Below are positions 52,568-61,238 of a DNA stretch of 64,000 nt, piece after piece (positions within the stretch are counted from its first letter, which is position 1; every line of letters begins with the position of its first letter). The DNA comes from an uncultured Myxococcales bacterium. GTDB lineage: Bacteria; Myxococcota_A; UBA9042; DTJE01. The stretch spans positions 1-64,000 of the forward strand of contig CAIZWN010000075.1 in assembly GCA_903936705.1 (NCBI GenBank). Reading direction: 5' to 3'. The position numbers were made by a program, and so were the translations under genes. A model generated the notes under the pieces. The model was not told the origin of the DNA. It ran no database searches and worked only from the letters and a program-made list of their open reading frames with translations.

Positions 52568-54268
52568 GTGAACGTCCTCGGAATCAATTTCAGCAACGAC
52601 GCATCCGCCTCCCTGGTCGTCGATGGCCGCGTCGTTATGGCCGTACAGGAAGAGCGCTTTGCGCGCGTGAAGCACTTCGCCGGGTTTCCCGAGAACGCGA
52701 TCAGCGCATGCCTGAAGGCTGGCAAGGTCAGCATGGAGGAAGTCGACACCGTCGCATTCTTCTGGAACCCAGGCATCCATGCCGCTACGCCCAACTGGCG
52801 TATCAGCAGCACGCCACGACATCACCTGGAATTTTTCCATGACGTGCCCAACCACTTGCTGCCACGCGTTGGCGCCCCGCCCGAAGTTTCCGAGCAGATA
52901 TTCCACCTGGCTGGCGGCAAGCGGATGCGCATCGTTTACGTGACGCACCACCTGGCCCACGCCGCCGCGGCACTGCTGTCGTCGCCGCATGACGAGGCCA
53001 CAATCCTTACCGTGGATGGTTATGGCGAGCGCGACACATCGGTCATCTGGAAGGCAAAAGGCACGACGTTCCAGCGCGTCTGGACGCAGGAATTTCCACA
53101 CTCGCTGGGCGGGTATTATGCCGCCGTCTCGCAGTACCTCGGCTTCAAGCCGAACAGCGGCGAGGGCAAGGCGATGGGCCTGGCTTCCTACGGACAGCCG
53201 ATATACGCAGACGAATTCCGGAAGATGTTGCGGCTGACGCCAGAGGGTTTCGAACTCGATTTGTCGTACTTCAGCTTCTTTGTCGAGCGCCCGGTCCGCT
53301 ACTCGCAGAAGATGGTGGATCTGCTGGGGCAGCCGCGCGTGCCTGAATCGCCCATCACGAAACGTCACGAGGATCTTGCTGCATCGATGCAGGCCGTGTT
53401 CGAGGAAGCGATCCTGCATCTGGCAGCGCTGGCGAAACGGATCACGGGCGCAACCGTCCTGTGCATGTCGGGCGGGGCGACATTGAACTGCAGCGCCAAC
53501 GGCCGTTTGATCAAGACTGGCCTGTTCGAGAAGTATTTCTTTCAGCCTGCGTGCAGCGACGCCGGCGCAGGGTTGGGGGCAGCGCAGTACGTCACCCATG
53601 TTTTGGAGGGTGTCCCCCGCGGGACGCCAACGATGCTGCTGGACTACCTGGGACCTAGACACTCAATGGACGAGGTCCGCGTCACGCTGGAAAAAGGCGG
53701 CATCCCTTTCCACACACCGGCCGACGCCTGGGAGACTGCCGGAAAGCTGCTGGCGAAGGGTTATATCGGCTCGGTGTTCCAGGGAGCCGCCGAATTCGGC
53801 CCACGCGCGCTGGGCAACCGCAGCACACTGTCGGACCCGCGACCGGCCGCCATGAAGGACCGCCTGAATGCGTCCGTGAAGTTCAGGGAGGGCTTCAGGC
53901 CTTTTGCGCCATCGATCCAGGCACATCGCGCATCGGAATACTTCGAAGGCTGCGATTTCAGTCCCTTCATGCTGCGGGTGCACGCGACGCGCCCCGAAAA
54001 AATTGCCGAGGCGCGTTCGGTCACCCACGTCGATGGTGGCGCCCGCGTCCAGACTGTCCAGCGTGCGGACAACCAGCGCTATTTCGATCTTATCGAATCC
54101 TTCCGAAAGGAAACTGGAACGCCTATGGTTCTGAACACTTCCTTCAACATTCGCGGCGAGCCAATCGTCAATTCCCCTGCGGATGCGGTCAAGTGCTATC
54201 TGACGACCGGCATGGACTTTCTTGTCATGGAAGATGTCTTGCTGGTCAAGGACACTTCGATCCTGTAG
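52568..54268 (+). CDS. Carbamoyltransferase (NodU/CmcH family)
   Basis: These enzymes transfer a carbamoyl group to a hydroxyl of a sugar or antibiotic via carbamoyl-AMP. The GTG at 52568 has GGAGG 6 bp upstream, giving 566 residues that begin at the family's usual NVLGINFSNDASASLVVDG. The N-domain has HHLAHAAAALLSSP and TVDGYGERDTS. The C-domain (YrdC-like fold) shows GAAEFGPRALGNRSTLSDPR and LNTSFNIRGEPIVNSPADA. It lies 32 bp after the TMTC-like gene. The acceptor is unknown; a surface glycan or a glycolipid is plausible. mutS starts 12 bp after its stop. Confidence 0.93.
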   Translation: MNVLGINFSNDASASLVVDGRVVMAVQEERFARVKHFAGFPENAISACLKAGKVSMEEVDTVAFFWNPGIHAATPNWRISSTPRHHLEFFHDVPNHLLPRVGAPPEVSEQIFHLAGGKRMRIVYVTHHLAHAAAALLSSPHDEATILTVDGYGERDTSVIWKAKGTTFQRVWTQEFPHSLGGYYAAVSQYLGFKPNSGEGKAMGLASYGQPIYADEFRKMLRLTPEGFELDLSYFSFFVERPVRYSQKMVDLLGQPRVPESPITKRHEDLAASMQAVFEEAILHLAALAKRITGATVLCMSGGATLNCSANGRLIKTGLFEKYFFQPACSDAGAGLGAAQYVTHVLEGVPRGTPTMLLDYLGPRHSMDEVRVTLEKGGIPFHTPADAWETAGKLLAKGYIGSVFQGAAEFGPRALGNRSTLSDPRPAAMKDRLNASVKFREGFRPFAPSIQAHRASEYFEGCDFSPFMLRVHATRPEKIAEARSVTHVDGGARVQTVQRADNQRYFDLIESFRKETGTPMVLNTSFNIRGEPIVNSPADAVKCYLTTGMDFLVMEDVLLVKDTSIL

Positions 54269-54280
54269 CATCGCTACGCC

Positions 54281-56914
54281 ATGCCGGGCGAAACCTCTCC
54301 ATCGATGCAGCAGTACCTGGCCGCGAAAGCCGATCACCCAGACTGCGTCGTCCTGTTTCGAATGGGAGACTTCTACGAGACGTTCTTCGAGGACGCCGTC
54401 GAGGTCAGCCGCCTGCTTGACCTGACGCTGACTTCCCGCAACAGGGACGATCCGAACCCGATACCAATGGCGGGCGTTCCATACCATGCGGTATCCGGAT
54501 ACATCTCGCGCCTGATCGAGGCCGGCCGTCGCGTCGCCATCTGCGAACAGATGGAGGACCCCAGGCAGGCCAAGGGGATCGTTCGACGCGAGGTCGTGCG
54601 GGTCATCACCCCTGGCGTCCTGCTGGATTCGGAACTTGGTGATTCCCGTCGTGCAAATCATTTGGCGTGCGTCCTGAAAGACGCGCGAGGATTCGCCATC
54701 GCGGCGCTTGACGCCTCTACGGGCGCGCTGACCGGCGCCTTTGCCACATCAATGGCCGACCTGCGAACCGCACTGGGCCGCCTGGACCTGCGCGAGGTGC
54801 TTGTCCAGCGTGAATCCGCGGACCCGGAGATGGACACCCTGCTGGCAGGGATCGGAAGCGCCATGCGCACGCCTTTAGGCGCTGACGACATGGACCCGGC
54901 ACGGCTTCCGACAGTGATTGCTGCCCTGCTGCCCGATGCCGCCTCCCCGGAATCGCTGCGCTGCGCCGCCGCAGCACTGTTGACGTACCTCGGCCGTACG
55001 CATCCGTTGCTGTGTTCAACGGTGAGGCCATTCGCATCCATGGCACTTGGCAGCACAATGACCCTGCCGGCCACTACCGTGCGAAACCTGGAACTGCTGT
55101 CGACGGTCCTTGGAGATCGCACTTCAGGCTCGTTGCTGTCGTACCTGGACAAGACGCTTACCTCGATGGGCGGTCGACTGATTCGGGCATGGCTTCTGGC
55201 CCCGCTGGTAGAACCAGTGGCTATTTTTGAGAGGCTCGACCGCGTCCAGGGGCTGGTTGACCAGCCTGTCGTCCGCGCTGCGGTTCGGGATGCCCTGGCT
55301 GGTATTTCGGACGTGGAACGAGTTCTTACGAGGTTGGCCGCCCAGGCAGCCTCGGCCCGCGATCTGAACGCGATGGCCAGAGGCGTTCGGGCACTTCAGG
55401 CTTCAGCCGCGGCCCTTGATGCTTGTGGCGTCAGGGCCCTTTCTGGTCTTGCCGACGTCCCGTCGGTCGTTGCAGACATTGCGACTGGAATCGAGGCCAC
55501 TTTCGTTCCCGATCCGCCGGCTACCATCAAGGACGGGGGCATGGTCCGTCGAACCGTATCACTGGAACTGGACGAGGCCCGCGACATGGCTGGAAACGGC
55601 CGGCAGTACATCGCGAACTACGAGTCGGGCGAGCGAGAGCGGACCGGAATTCCGTCGCTGCGCATCAGGCACAATCGCGTTTTTGGTTTCACGATCGAGG
55701 TGACCCGCTCACAGACGACGCGCGTCCCGCCCGAGTATCAGCGACGCCAGACGCTGGCGGGGGCCGAACGCTACACGACAGTCGAACTCCAGCGACTTCA
55801 GGACCAGGTCGCAACCTCGGACGAGAGGTCGAAGGAGCTGGAGTACCAGCACTTCGAGACATGGCGCGGCGTTGTGCTGGATGCACGCCAGTCGTTCCAG
55901 GCGGTTGCCGATGCCTTGTCCCGCATCGATGTCATTGCCACCCTGGCTGAACTGGCAGCGACCCATTCGTGGTGCAGGCCGATTGTCGATGAGGGACGCG
56001 GCCTGATGCTGCGGGAGGCTCGCCACCCGATCGTCGAAGCATCCCTGCCTGCCGGCTCCTTCGTGCCGAACGACTTCGAAATGAATGGAGTATCAACGAC
56101 GCTATCGCTGCTGACCGGCCCCAACATGGCCGGCAAATCAACGGTGATGCGCCAGATAGCAATTTCAGTCCTGCTGGCCCAGATGGGTTCGTACGTCCCG
56201 GCCAAGGAGGCCCGTATCGGGGTGGTCGACGCCATCTGGACGCGCGTCGGGGCGATGGATGACCTGGCATCGGGGCGCAGCACATTCATGGTCGAGATGT
56301 CCGAGGCCTCGGAGGTCCTGGCACGGGCAACCGACCGCAGCCTGGTGGTCCTGGACGAGATAGGCCGAGGCACTTCGACGTTCGATGGAGTTGCCATAGC
56401 CTGGGCCGTTGCCGAACATGTCCAGAACCGGATCGGATGTCGCACGTTGTTTGCCACCCACTACCACGAGCTTACCGATCTGGTACGTTCCGTGCCGCGA
56501 ACCAGGAACCAGTCGATGGCCGTCAAGGAGTGGGGCGGAGAGGTATTGTTCCTGCGAAAGTTGGTGGACGGTCCGGCCAGCAAGTCTTACGGTATCCAGG
56601 TTGCCCGTCTGGCAGGAATGCCTGCCGAGGTTGTTGCACGGGCGCGGGAAGTGCTTTCGAACCTTGAGGCCGTGGAACTTGACGTGACCGGGCAGCCAGT
56701 AATAGGCAAGGCACGCAAGGGCGCCGCTGCACGTGCCGCACTTTCGGCGCAGTTGGACATGTTCGGTGCGGCAACCGAGCCGGCCCGACCAGATCCGATA
56801 ATCACCAGACTTGCCGGATTGACACCGGATAGGATTGCACCTATCGAAGCCTTGCAGATTCTGTCGGACCTCGTGGCCAAGGCATCTGCGCAGATTACGA
56901 ACAGGGGTGGTTGA
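54281..56914 (+). CDS. mutS: DNA mismatch repair protein MutS
   Basis: MutS recognises mismatches and recruits MutL. The 877-residue protein carries the mismatch-reading motif GDFYETFFEDA (Phe31-Tyr-Glu33), the clamp region, Walker A GPNMAGKST (from residue 613), the Walker B segment VVLDEIGRGTSTFDG and the C-terminal signature TLFATHYHEL. The start has no clear ribosome site; it lies 12 bp after the carbamoyltransferase stop, and a TAGCAT box at 54266-54271 would allow a leaderless start, which is speculative. mutL is not in the window. Confidence 0.97.
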   Translation: MPGETSPSMQQYLAAKADHPDCVVLFRMGDFYETFFEDAVEVSRLLDLTLTSRNRDDPNPIPMAGVPYHAVSGYISRLIEAGRRVAICEQMEDPRQAKGIVRREVVRVITPGVLLDSELGDSRRANHLACVLKDARGFAIAALDASTGALTGAFATSMADLRTALGRLDLREVLVQRESADPEMDTLLAGIGSAMRTPLGADDMDPARLPTVIAALLPDAASPESLRCAAAALLTYLGRTHPLLCSTVRPFASMALGSTMTLPATTVRNLELLSTVLGDRTSGSLLSYLDKTLTSMGGRLIRAWLLAPLVEPVAIFERLDRVQGLVDQPVVRAAVRDALAGISDVERVLTRLAAQAASARDLNAMARGVRALQASAAALDACGVRALSGLADVPSVVADIATGIEATFVPDPPATIKDGGMVRRTVSLELDEARDMAGNGRQYIANYESGERERTGIPSLRIRHNRVFGFTIEVTRSQTTRVPPEYQRRQTLAGAERYTTVELQRLQDQVATSDERSKELEYQHFETWRGVVLDARQSFQAVADALSRIDVIATLAELAATHSWCRPIVDEGRGLMLREARHPIVEASLPAGSFVPNDFEMNGVSTTLSLLTGPNMAGKSTVMRQIAISVLLAQMGSYVPAKEARIGVVDAIWTRVGAMDDLASGRSTFMVEMSEASEVLARATDRSLVVLDEIGRGTSTFDGVAIAWAVAEHVQNRIGCRTLFATHYHELTDLVRSVPRTRNQSMAVKEWGGEVLFLRKLVDGPASKSYGIQVARLAGMPAEVVARAREVLSNLEAVELDVTGQPVIGKARKGAAARAALSAQLDMFGAATEPARPDPIITRLAGLTPDRIAPIEALQILSDLVAKASAQITNRGG

Positions 56915-56936
56915 CCCCCAGAGGAGGTATCCGGAC

Positions 56937-58061
56937 ATGCTGGCGTCTATCGAGGAGGCACTTGATCGCCTGCGACAAGGGCGGATGATAATCCTGGTCG
57001 ACGACGAGGATCGGGAGAACGAGGGAGACCTGGTTGCCGCAAGCTGTTTCATCACTTCGGAACAGGTCGCTTTCATGGCGCGCAAGGCACGCGGGCTGAT
57101 CTGCGCGGCGATCTCGGGCGAGCTGTGCGAGACCCTGGGCTTCGAGCCCATGACCCGCCATAACACCGCCCCATACGGTACGGCATTCACTATCAGCGTC
57201 GATGCGCGTCATGGGGTTCGCACGGGAATTTCTGCGGCCGACCGCGCGACGACGATTCGCCGAATGGTCGAACCGGGCGTCGGCCCGCTTGATTTCGTGT
57301 CACCTGGCTCGATCTTCCCCTTGCGCGCTGTTCCTGGCGGCGTGCTGGCGCGCACCGGTCAGACCGAAGGGTCCGTTGACATGGCCAGACTGGCCGGCCT
57401 GCCACCGGCGGGCGTCATTTGCGAGATTCTTCGCGACGACGGCACAATGATGCGCCTGCCCGAACTGCTGCAGTTCGGCGCCGAACACGACATGCCGGTT
57501 TGCAGCGTTGCTGACCTGGTGGCATTCCGACTGCGGACCGAACTGCTGGTGCACGAGGTGGCTCGTGCGGACCTGCCGACCGACTACGGCAATTTCACCG
57601 TCCGGGCATTCCAGACCGAATTCGACAGCCGTGCCCACCTGGCGCTGCTGTTGGGAGACATCGACCCGGATCAACCGATCCTCGTTCGGGTGCATCGAGC
57701 CAGTTTTCCAGGGGACACATTCGAGTTTCCTCCTGGAAACGGAAGGTCCAACGTGGAACACGCGCTGAAGAGGATATCAGAGGAGGGTTGTGGCATTTTC
57801 CTGTACCTGAATCGCGAGGAGGTCGGTTCGGACCTTCTGGCCTCGCTGGCCCGCGCCGGAACTGATGCCGATCCGGTCCACTCGCTGCCTGAGGCCGTTA
57901 GGCTGGAATCCAGAATGACCTTCCGTGACTTTGGACTGGGCGCGCAGATTCTGCGTTCACTGGGCGCCAAGCGCCTTCGCATTCTTACAAGCCATCCGAA
58001 ACGCTTTTCAGGCCTCAACGGCTTCGGCCTCGTTGCCGAGGAATTCCTTCCTCTGCCGTGA
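56937..58061 (+). CDS. ribB: DHBP synthase (RibB) fused to a degenerate GTP cyclohydrolase II domain
   Basis: The ATG at 56937 follows GAGGAGG, giving 374 residues. The first 205 residues are a normal RibB: MIILVDDEDRENEGDLVAAS, MTRHNTAPYGTAF, SVDARHGVRTGISAADRATT and TEGSVDMARLAGL, catalysing formation of the four-carbon unit of riboflavin. The second half aligns with RibA (VRVHRASFPGDTF, FRDFGLGAQILRSLG, RILTSHPKRF) but the zinc Cys block CLTGDVFGSLRCDCG is replaced by SFPGDTFEFPPGNG, and RQEGRGIGL by NREEVGSDL. GTP hydrolysis is therefore unlikely. This resembles the 'RibBX' type described in other bacteria; a separate active ribA should exist elsewhere. Confidence 0.93.
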   Translation: MLASIEEALDRLRQGRMIILVDDEDRENEGDLVAASCFITSEQVAFMARKARGLICAAISGELCETLGFEPMTRHNTAPYGTAFTISVDARHGVRTGISAADRATTIRRMVEPGVGPLDFVSPGSIFPLRAVPGGVLARTGQTEGSVDMARLAGLPPAGVICEILRDDGTMMRLPELLQFGAEHDMPVCSVADLVAFRLRTELLVHEVARADLPTDYGNFTVRAFQTEFDSRAHLALLLGDIDPDQPILVRVHRASFPGDTFEFPPGNGRSNVEHALKRISEEGCGIFLYLNREEVGSDLLASLARAGTDADPVHSLPEAVRLESRMTFRDFGLGAQILRSLGAKRLRILTSHPKRFSGLNGFGLVAEEFLPLP

Positions 58062-58174
58062 CCCTCCAACGTGTCGCGTAAACGTTGCCCTCGACATCGG
58101 TTTCGTCTAGAGTTGGCGAGCATCGTCATCGGCACGTGGCCGAAACATGGCGCAGTTCTGGCTGTAGGGGATGC

Positions 58175-59059
58175 ATGAACGACGATCGACCTACGCGTAT
58201 CACTACCGTCCGCCAGTTACTTTCGGGCACTGGACACGGTATGGAGTGTCTGGTCGAGATCTACGGCGCACATATCGGGCGAAAGACCGACTTGTTCGAG
58301 GACGTTCTTACCGTCGGCCGAGACCCCGATAATGGCATCATGCTGGACTCCGACTCGGTTTCCCGTCGCCACGCCCGTATCGAGCGAAGTGCCGACGCCC
58401 GCTTCATTGTTGATCTGAACAGCACCAACGGCACCTATGTAAACGATGTACCAGTGACGCCGCGTGCACCTTTGGAATCGGGCTGCTTCGTGAAGATCGG
58501 CGACACTATTTTCAAGTACCTGACCGGCGACAATGTCGAAGCTTCCTATTACGAGGAAATCTACCGGATGGCCGTCACTGACGGCTTGACGCAGACTGCC
58601 AACAAGCGGGCTTTGGACGACTTCCTGGACAAGGAGGTTTCGCGCGCCCGGCGCTATGGACGAAACCTGTCCGTCCTGATGATGGACATCGATCACTTCA
58701 AGGCCGTGAACGACACATTCGGACATTTGACGGGGGACTTGGTCCTCAGGGAACTGGCCGCAGTCATCCGCGCCAGAGTCCGACGGGAAGAGATGTTCGC
58801 CCGCTACGGCGGCGAGGAATTCGTGGTGGCTTTGCCCGAGACCGATTTGGGCGGGGCTCGCGAGATTGCCGAGACTCTAAGAAAGATGGTTGCCGATCAC
58901 CCGGTGCTGTTCGAGGGCCGCACCATCCGTATCACCGTCAGCATTGGCGTCGCCGAGTTCAAGCGCGAGATCCACAGAAGTCCATCAGACCTCCTCAGGG
59001 ATGCCGACAAGAATCTCTACCTTGCCAAGAACGGCGGGAGGAACTGCGTACATGGCTGA
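58175..59059 (+). CDS. FHA-domain diguanylate cyclase
   Basis: This 294-residue soluble protein joins an FHA phosphothreonine-binding domain (about residues 35-115: LTVGRDPDNGIM, SVSRRHARIE, NSTNGTYVN) to a GGDEF domain (about 135-290) that makes c-di-GMP. The active site is GGEEF (near residues 211-215) with Mg-binding MMDIDHFKAVNDTFGH. The inhibitory site (RxxD, five residues before) reads RREE, so feedback control may be weakened. Activity is probably tuned by a Ser/Thr kinase through the FHA domain. The ATG at 58175 follows TAGGGG. It overlaps the PilZ gene by 8 bp. Confidence 0.92.
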   Translation: MNDDRPTRITTVRQLLSGTGHGMECLVEIYGAHIGRKTDLFEDVLTVGRDPDNGIMLDSDSVSRRHARIERSADARFIVDLNSTNGTYVNDVPVTPRAPLESGCFVKIGDTIFKYLTGDNVEASYYEEIYRMAVTDGLTQTANKRALDDFLDKEVSRARRYGRNLSVLMMDIDHFKAVNDTFGHLTGDLVLRELAAVIRARVRREEMFARYGGEEFVVALPETDLGGAREIAETLRKMVADHPVLFEGRTIRITVSIGVAEFKREIHRSPSDLLRDADKNLYLAKNGGRNCVHG

Positions 59060-59630
59060 CAACAGCTACAACCCTTCGGCTGGCGATCCGGCACGCCCCC
59101 AGGTTCTCGTCGGATCCTTCTTCGACTGCCTAAGGACGCTGAAGGTGACCGAGGAGGAGGCGGCAAGTCCCTATGGCAAGGGAGACGCTCTGATTGCCGC
59201 AAAACTCAAGGAACTGAAGGGATATCGCGATGTGTTCATGAAGGCCCAGGCTCCGCGTCGCCCCAGGTTCAACATCATTGATCGCAAGGCTGACCCAGGG
59301 GCGATTGTGCCGGTCGAGATCCTGTTTTCGTCCGCCGTGCAATTCTACGAGGGTCTCGACTTGAGCCTTTCACGTCCAGGCCTGTTCATCAAGACCGACT
59401 CGTTGCTGGCAATCGACACGCTGCTTGAAGCTCGGTGTGTCATAGAGGACGAGGGTATCAATTTCAAGATGTCGGCAAAGGTCATCTGGCTGAACCCCCG
59501 AGAGACCCAGGGGCGGCCTGCCGGCATGGGCCTCAAGCTTTTCCGTCTGTCGACGATTCAGCGTCAGTTGCTCAGCGATTTCATGGTTGGCGATGTTCCA
59601 ACGTCGGCTTTGGCGAACCTCAGCGAGTAG
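59052..59630 (+). CDS. PilZ-domain protein (TIGR02266-like)
   Basis: This 192-residue soluble protein starts inside the last codons of the diguanylate cyclase gene. The C-terminal half (about residues 85-190) has the PilZ-like series PVEILFSSAVQFYEGLDLSLSRPGLFIKT, then ARCVIEDEG, then KMSAKVIWLNP, like the paralogous PilZ set of Myxococcus. The c-di-GMP contacts are incomplete: no clear RxxxR, and the D/NxSxxG motif reads SLSRPG. It could bind weakly or act only as a partner domain. Co-translation with the cyclase suggests a private signalling pair. Confidence 0.8.
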   Translation: MADNSYNPSAGDPARPQVLVGSFFDCLRTLKVTEEEAASPYGKGDALIAAKLKELKGYRDVFMKAQAPRRPRFNIIDRKADPGAIVPVEILFSSAVQFYEGLDLSLSRPGLFIKTDSLLAIDTLLEARCVIEDEGINFKMSAKVIWLNPRETQGRPAGMGLKLFRLSTIQRQLLSDFMVGDVPTSALANLSE

Positions 59631-59644
59631 TTCCTGGACTGAAC

Positions 59645-59694
59645 CTGCCAAAAAATCGCTGATTGGCTGGCTGGATGTTGTTTTTTCCTGGCAG
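59645..59694 (+). repeat. Imperfect inverted repeat after the PilZ gene
   Basis: CTGCCAAAAAA (59645-59655) and TTTTTTCCTGGCAG (59681-59694) pair with a 2-nt bulge. It may be a terminator for the cyclase-PilZ pair, but the stem is A/T-rich and the loop long. Confidence 0.35.
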
Positions 59695-59809
59695 TTCGTG
59701 TGGCGTTTCCATACAATCCTGGACGCCCCCCGGGGGCCCTCTGCCCTCGGAACTGCCGTAGCCATCTTTTGGACCAGGCTTTCGGGCAATCATCCGTCTG
59801 AGGTGCATG

Positions 59810-60133
59810 ATGAGGACTTTCGAGTTTGCGACTCCACATGGCCGGATCGGCATGCTGATCCTGGTTCCGGGAACCCCCCCCGAATACTACTGGAGCGGGC
59901 GAGGCGACGTTCCGCCCGAGGTTCGCGACTGTCTGACCCAGGGACTTTCGGACCCAGAGACCGGCGCTCGTGTCGCCGGCGACAAGGGCGAAGAGTTCCT
60001 GGAGGTCATGATGCTGGAATTCGCGCGGGGACGAAATCTTGCCGGACGCAAGAGCGCCCCGATCCGCGACCTTCCCCCGAATGCCCGCAAGGTTCCGTAC
60101 ACCCCCGGCGTCGCAGGTTGGTTCCGCTCGTAG
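59810..60133 (+). CDS. Small protein of unknown function
   Basis: This is a 107-residue soluble protein. The second of two adjacent ATGs (59810) is preferred because GAGG lies 6 bp before it. Third codon positions are strongly GC-rich, which supports a real gene. The sequence has ATPHGRIGMLILVPGTPPEYYWSG near the start and an acidic helix (GDKGEEFLEVMMLEFARG) in the middle, ending with a Pro-rich tail. No motif, signal or membrane helix is visible. It lies 58 bp before the TPR gene. I do not recognise the family. Confidence 0.65.
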   Translation: MRTFEFATPHGRIGMLILVPGTPPEYYWSGRGDVPPEVRDCLTQGLSDPETGARVAGDKGEEFLEVMMLEFARGRNLAGRKSAPIRDLPPNARKVPYTPGVAGWFRS

Positions 60134-60191
60134 TTCCGTGGTACAACCGGACCGGTTCGATGCCGGATTTGTATTGACCGGGGAGGGGTCG

Positions 60192-61091
60192 ATGAAGCGT
60201 TGGTGCGTGTTGTTGGCCGTCCTGGCCATGCCGTCGGAAGCACTTGCCCAGGGCGAGGCCGTTGACTGGTTCCGCCTCGGGGCACAGGAATTGGCTACCG
60301 GCGCGCTTGAAAAGGCCACCGAGGCCTATGAAAAGGGAGTTGCCGCCAAGCCAGACGCGCGGGAAGGCTGGTACAACCTTGGCATCGTCTATGGTCGGCG
60401 GCGACTTTTCCAGAAGGAATCGGAAGCATATCTCAAGGCGATTGAACTTGATCCGGCCTATGCAAACGCCCTGCACAACCTTGGATTGGCTTACCTGGAC
60501 CTGGGTCAAAAGGACAAGGCCATCGACGTGCTCAAGAAGATGGTCAACCTGCAACCCGATGCCGGTGACGCGTGGAACAATCTGGGTTTTGCCCAACTGG
60601 ACAAGGGTGATTTTGAGGCCGCCAGGAAGTCGTTTGCGCGATCCTGCGAGACCGCGCCGCTTTCCGCTGATCCCAGGTTCAACCTTGGCGTAAGCCTGAT
60701 GCGCGCAGCCGAGAAGGAGACGTCAACGGCACGTCGCGATCCGCTGTTGAAGGAAGCGCTGGCCGCCTTCGAGGAAGCGATTCGCCTGGATCCCGCAAAT
60801 TTTCGTGCCGCATTCAACCAGGGAGTCATACAAAACCGCCTTGGAAACGCTGACGCTTCTGTCGAGGCCTATCAGCGAACCTTGTCCATACGTCCCGAGT
60901 ATCCTCAGGCTCACTACAATCTGGCTGCCGTACTGTCGGCCCGTGGCCAACTCGAGGAAGCTCTGAAGGCCTGGGAGACTTATGTCAACGCCGGCCAGGG
61001 AGACAAGAACGAGAAGGCGTTTCTTGATAATGCCCGCAAGGAAATCAGCCGCCTCAAGAGTTTGCTGCCGCCGTCCGCTCAAACTCCTTGA
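60192..61091 (+). CDS. Periplasmic TPR protein
   Basis: This 299-residue protein starts at the ATG at 60192 after GGGAGGGG; earlier in-frame codons lie in the previous gene. The N-terminus is a signal peptide (cleavage likely after EALA, residue 19) without a lipobox, so it is periplasmic or secreted. About seven regular TPRs follow, for example GWYNLGIVYGRRRLFQKESEA, ALHNLGLAYLDLGQKDKAID, AWNNLGFAQLDKGDFEAARK and AHYNLAAVLSARGQLEEALK. It probably acts as a protein-protein scaffold. clpB follows 147 bp later. Confidence 0.85.
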   Translation: MKRWCVLLAVLAMPSEALAQGEAVDWFRLGAQELATGALEKATEAYEKGVAAKPDAREGWYNLGIVYGRRRLFQKESEAYLKAIELDPAYANALHNLGLAYLDLGQKDKAIDVLKKMVNLQPDAGDAWNNLGFAQLDKGDFEAARKSFARSCETAPLSADPRFNLGVSLMRAAEKETSTARRDPLLKEALAAFEEAIRLDPANFRAAFNQGVIQNRLGNADASVEAYQRTLSIRPEYPQAHYNLAAVLSARGQLEEALKAWETYVNAGQGDKNEKAFLDNARKEISRLKSLLPPSAQTP

Positions 61092-61238
61092 TCGCCCTCC
61101 CCTTCGCATCACGTCAGGTGGATTGCCACCAGATCGCAAGTCACGAACTGTGATGTTCCGTCAGATGTCCTGGATCGAATGCCCTTGCCGCCGTGTCGAC
61201 CAGTACACAAAGTTTCCTGGTGAAAAATGGAGTTGGTC

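Noticed and set aside
61140-61238. Heat-shock (sigma32-type) promoter before clpB
   Set aside because: CTTGCCGCC is present but no matching CCCCAT-type -10 box follows at the right distance.
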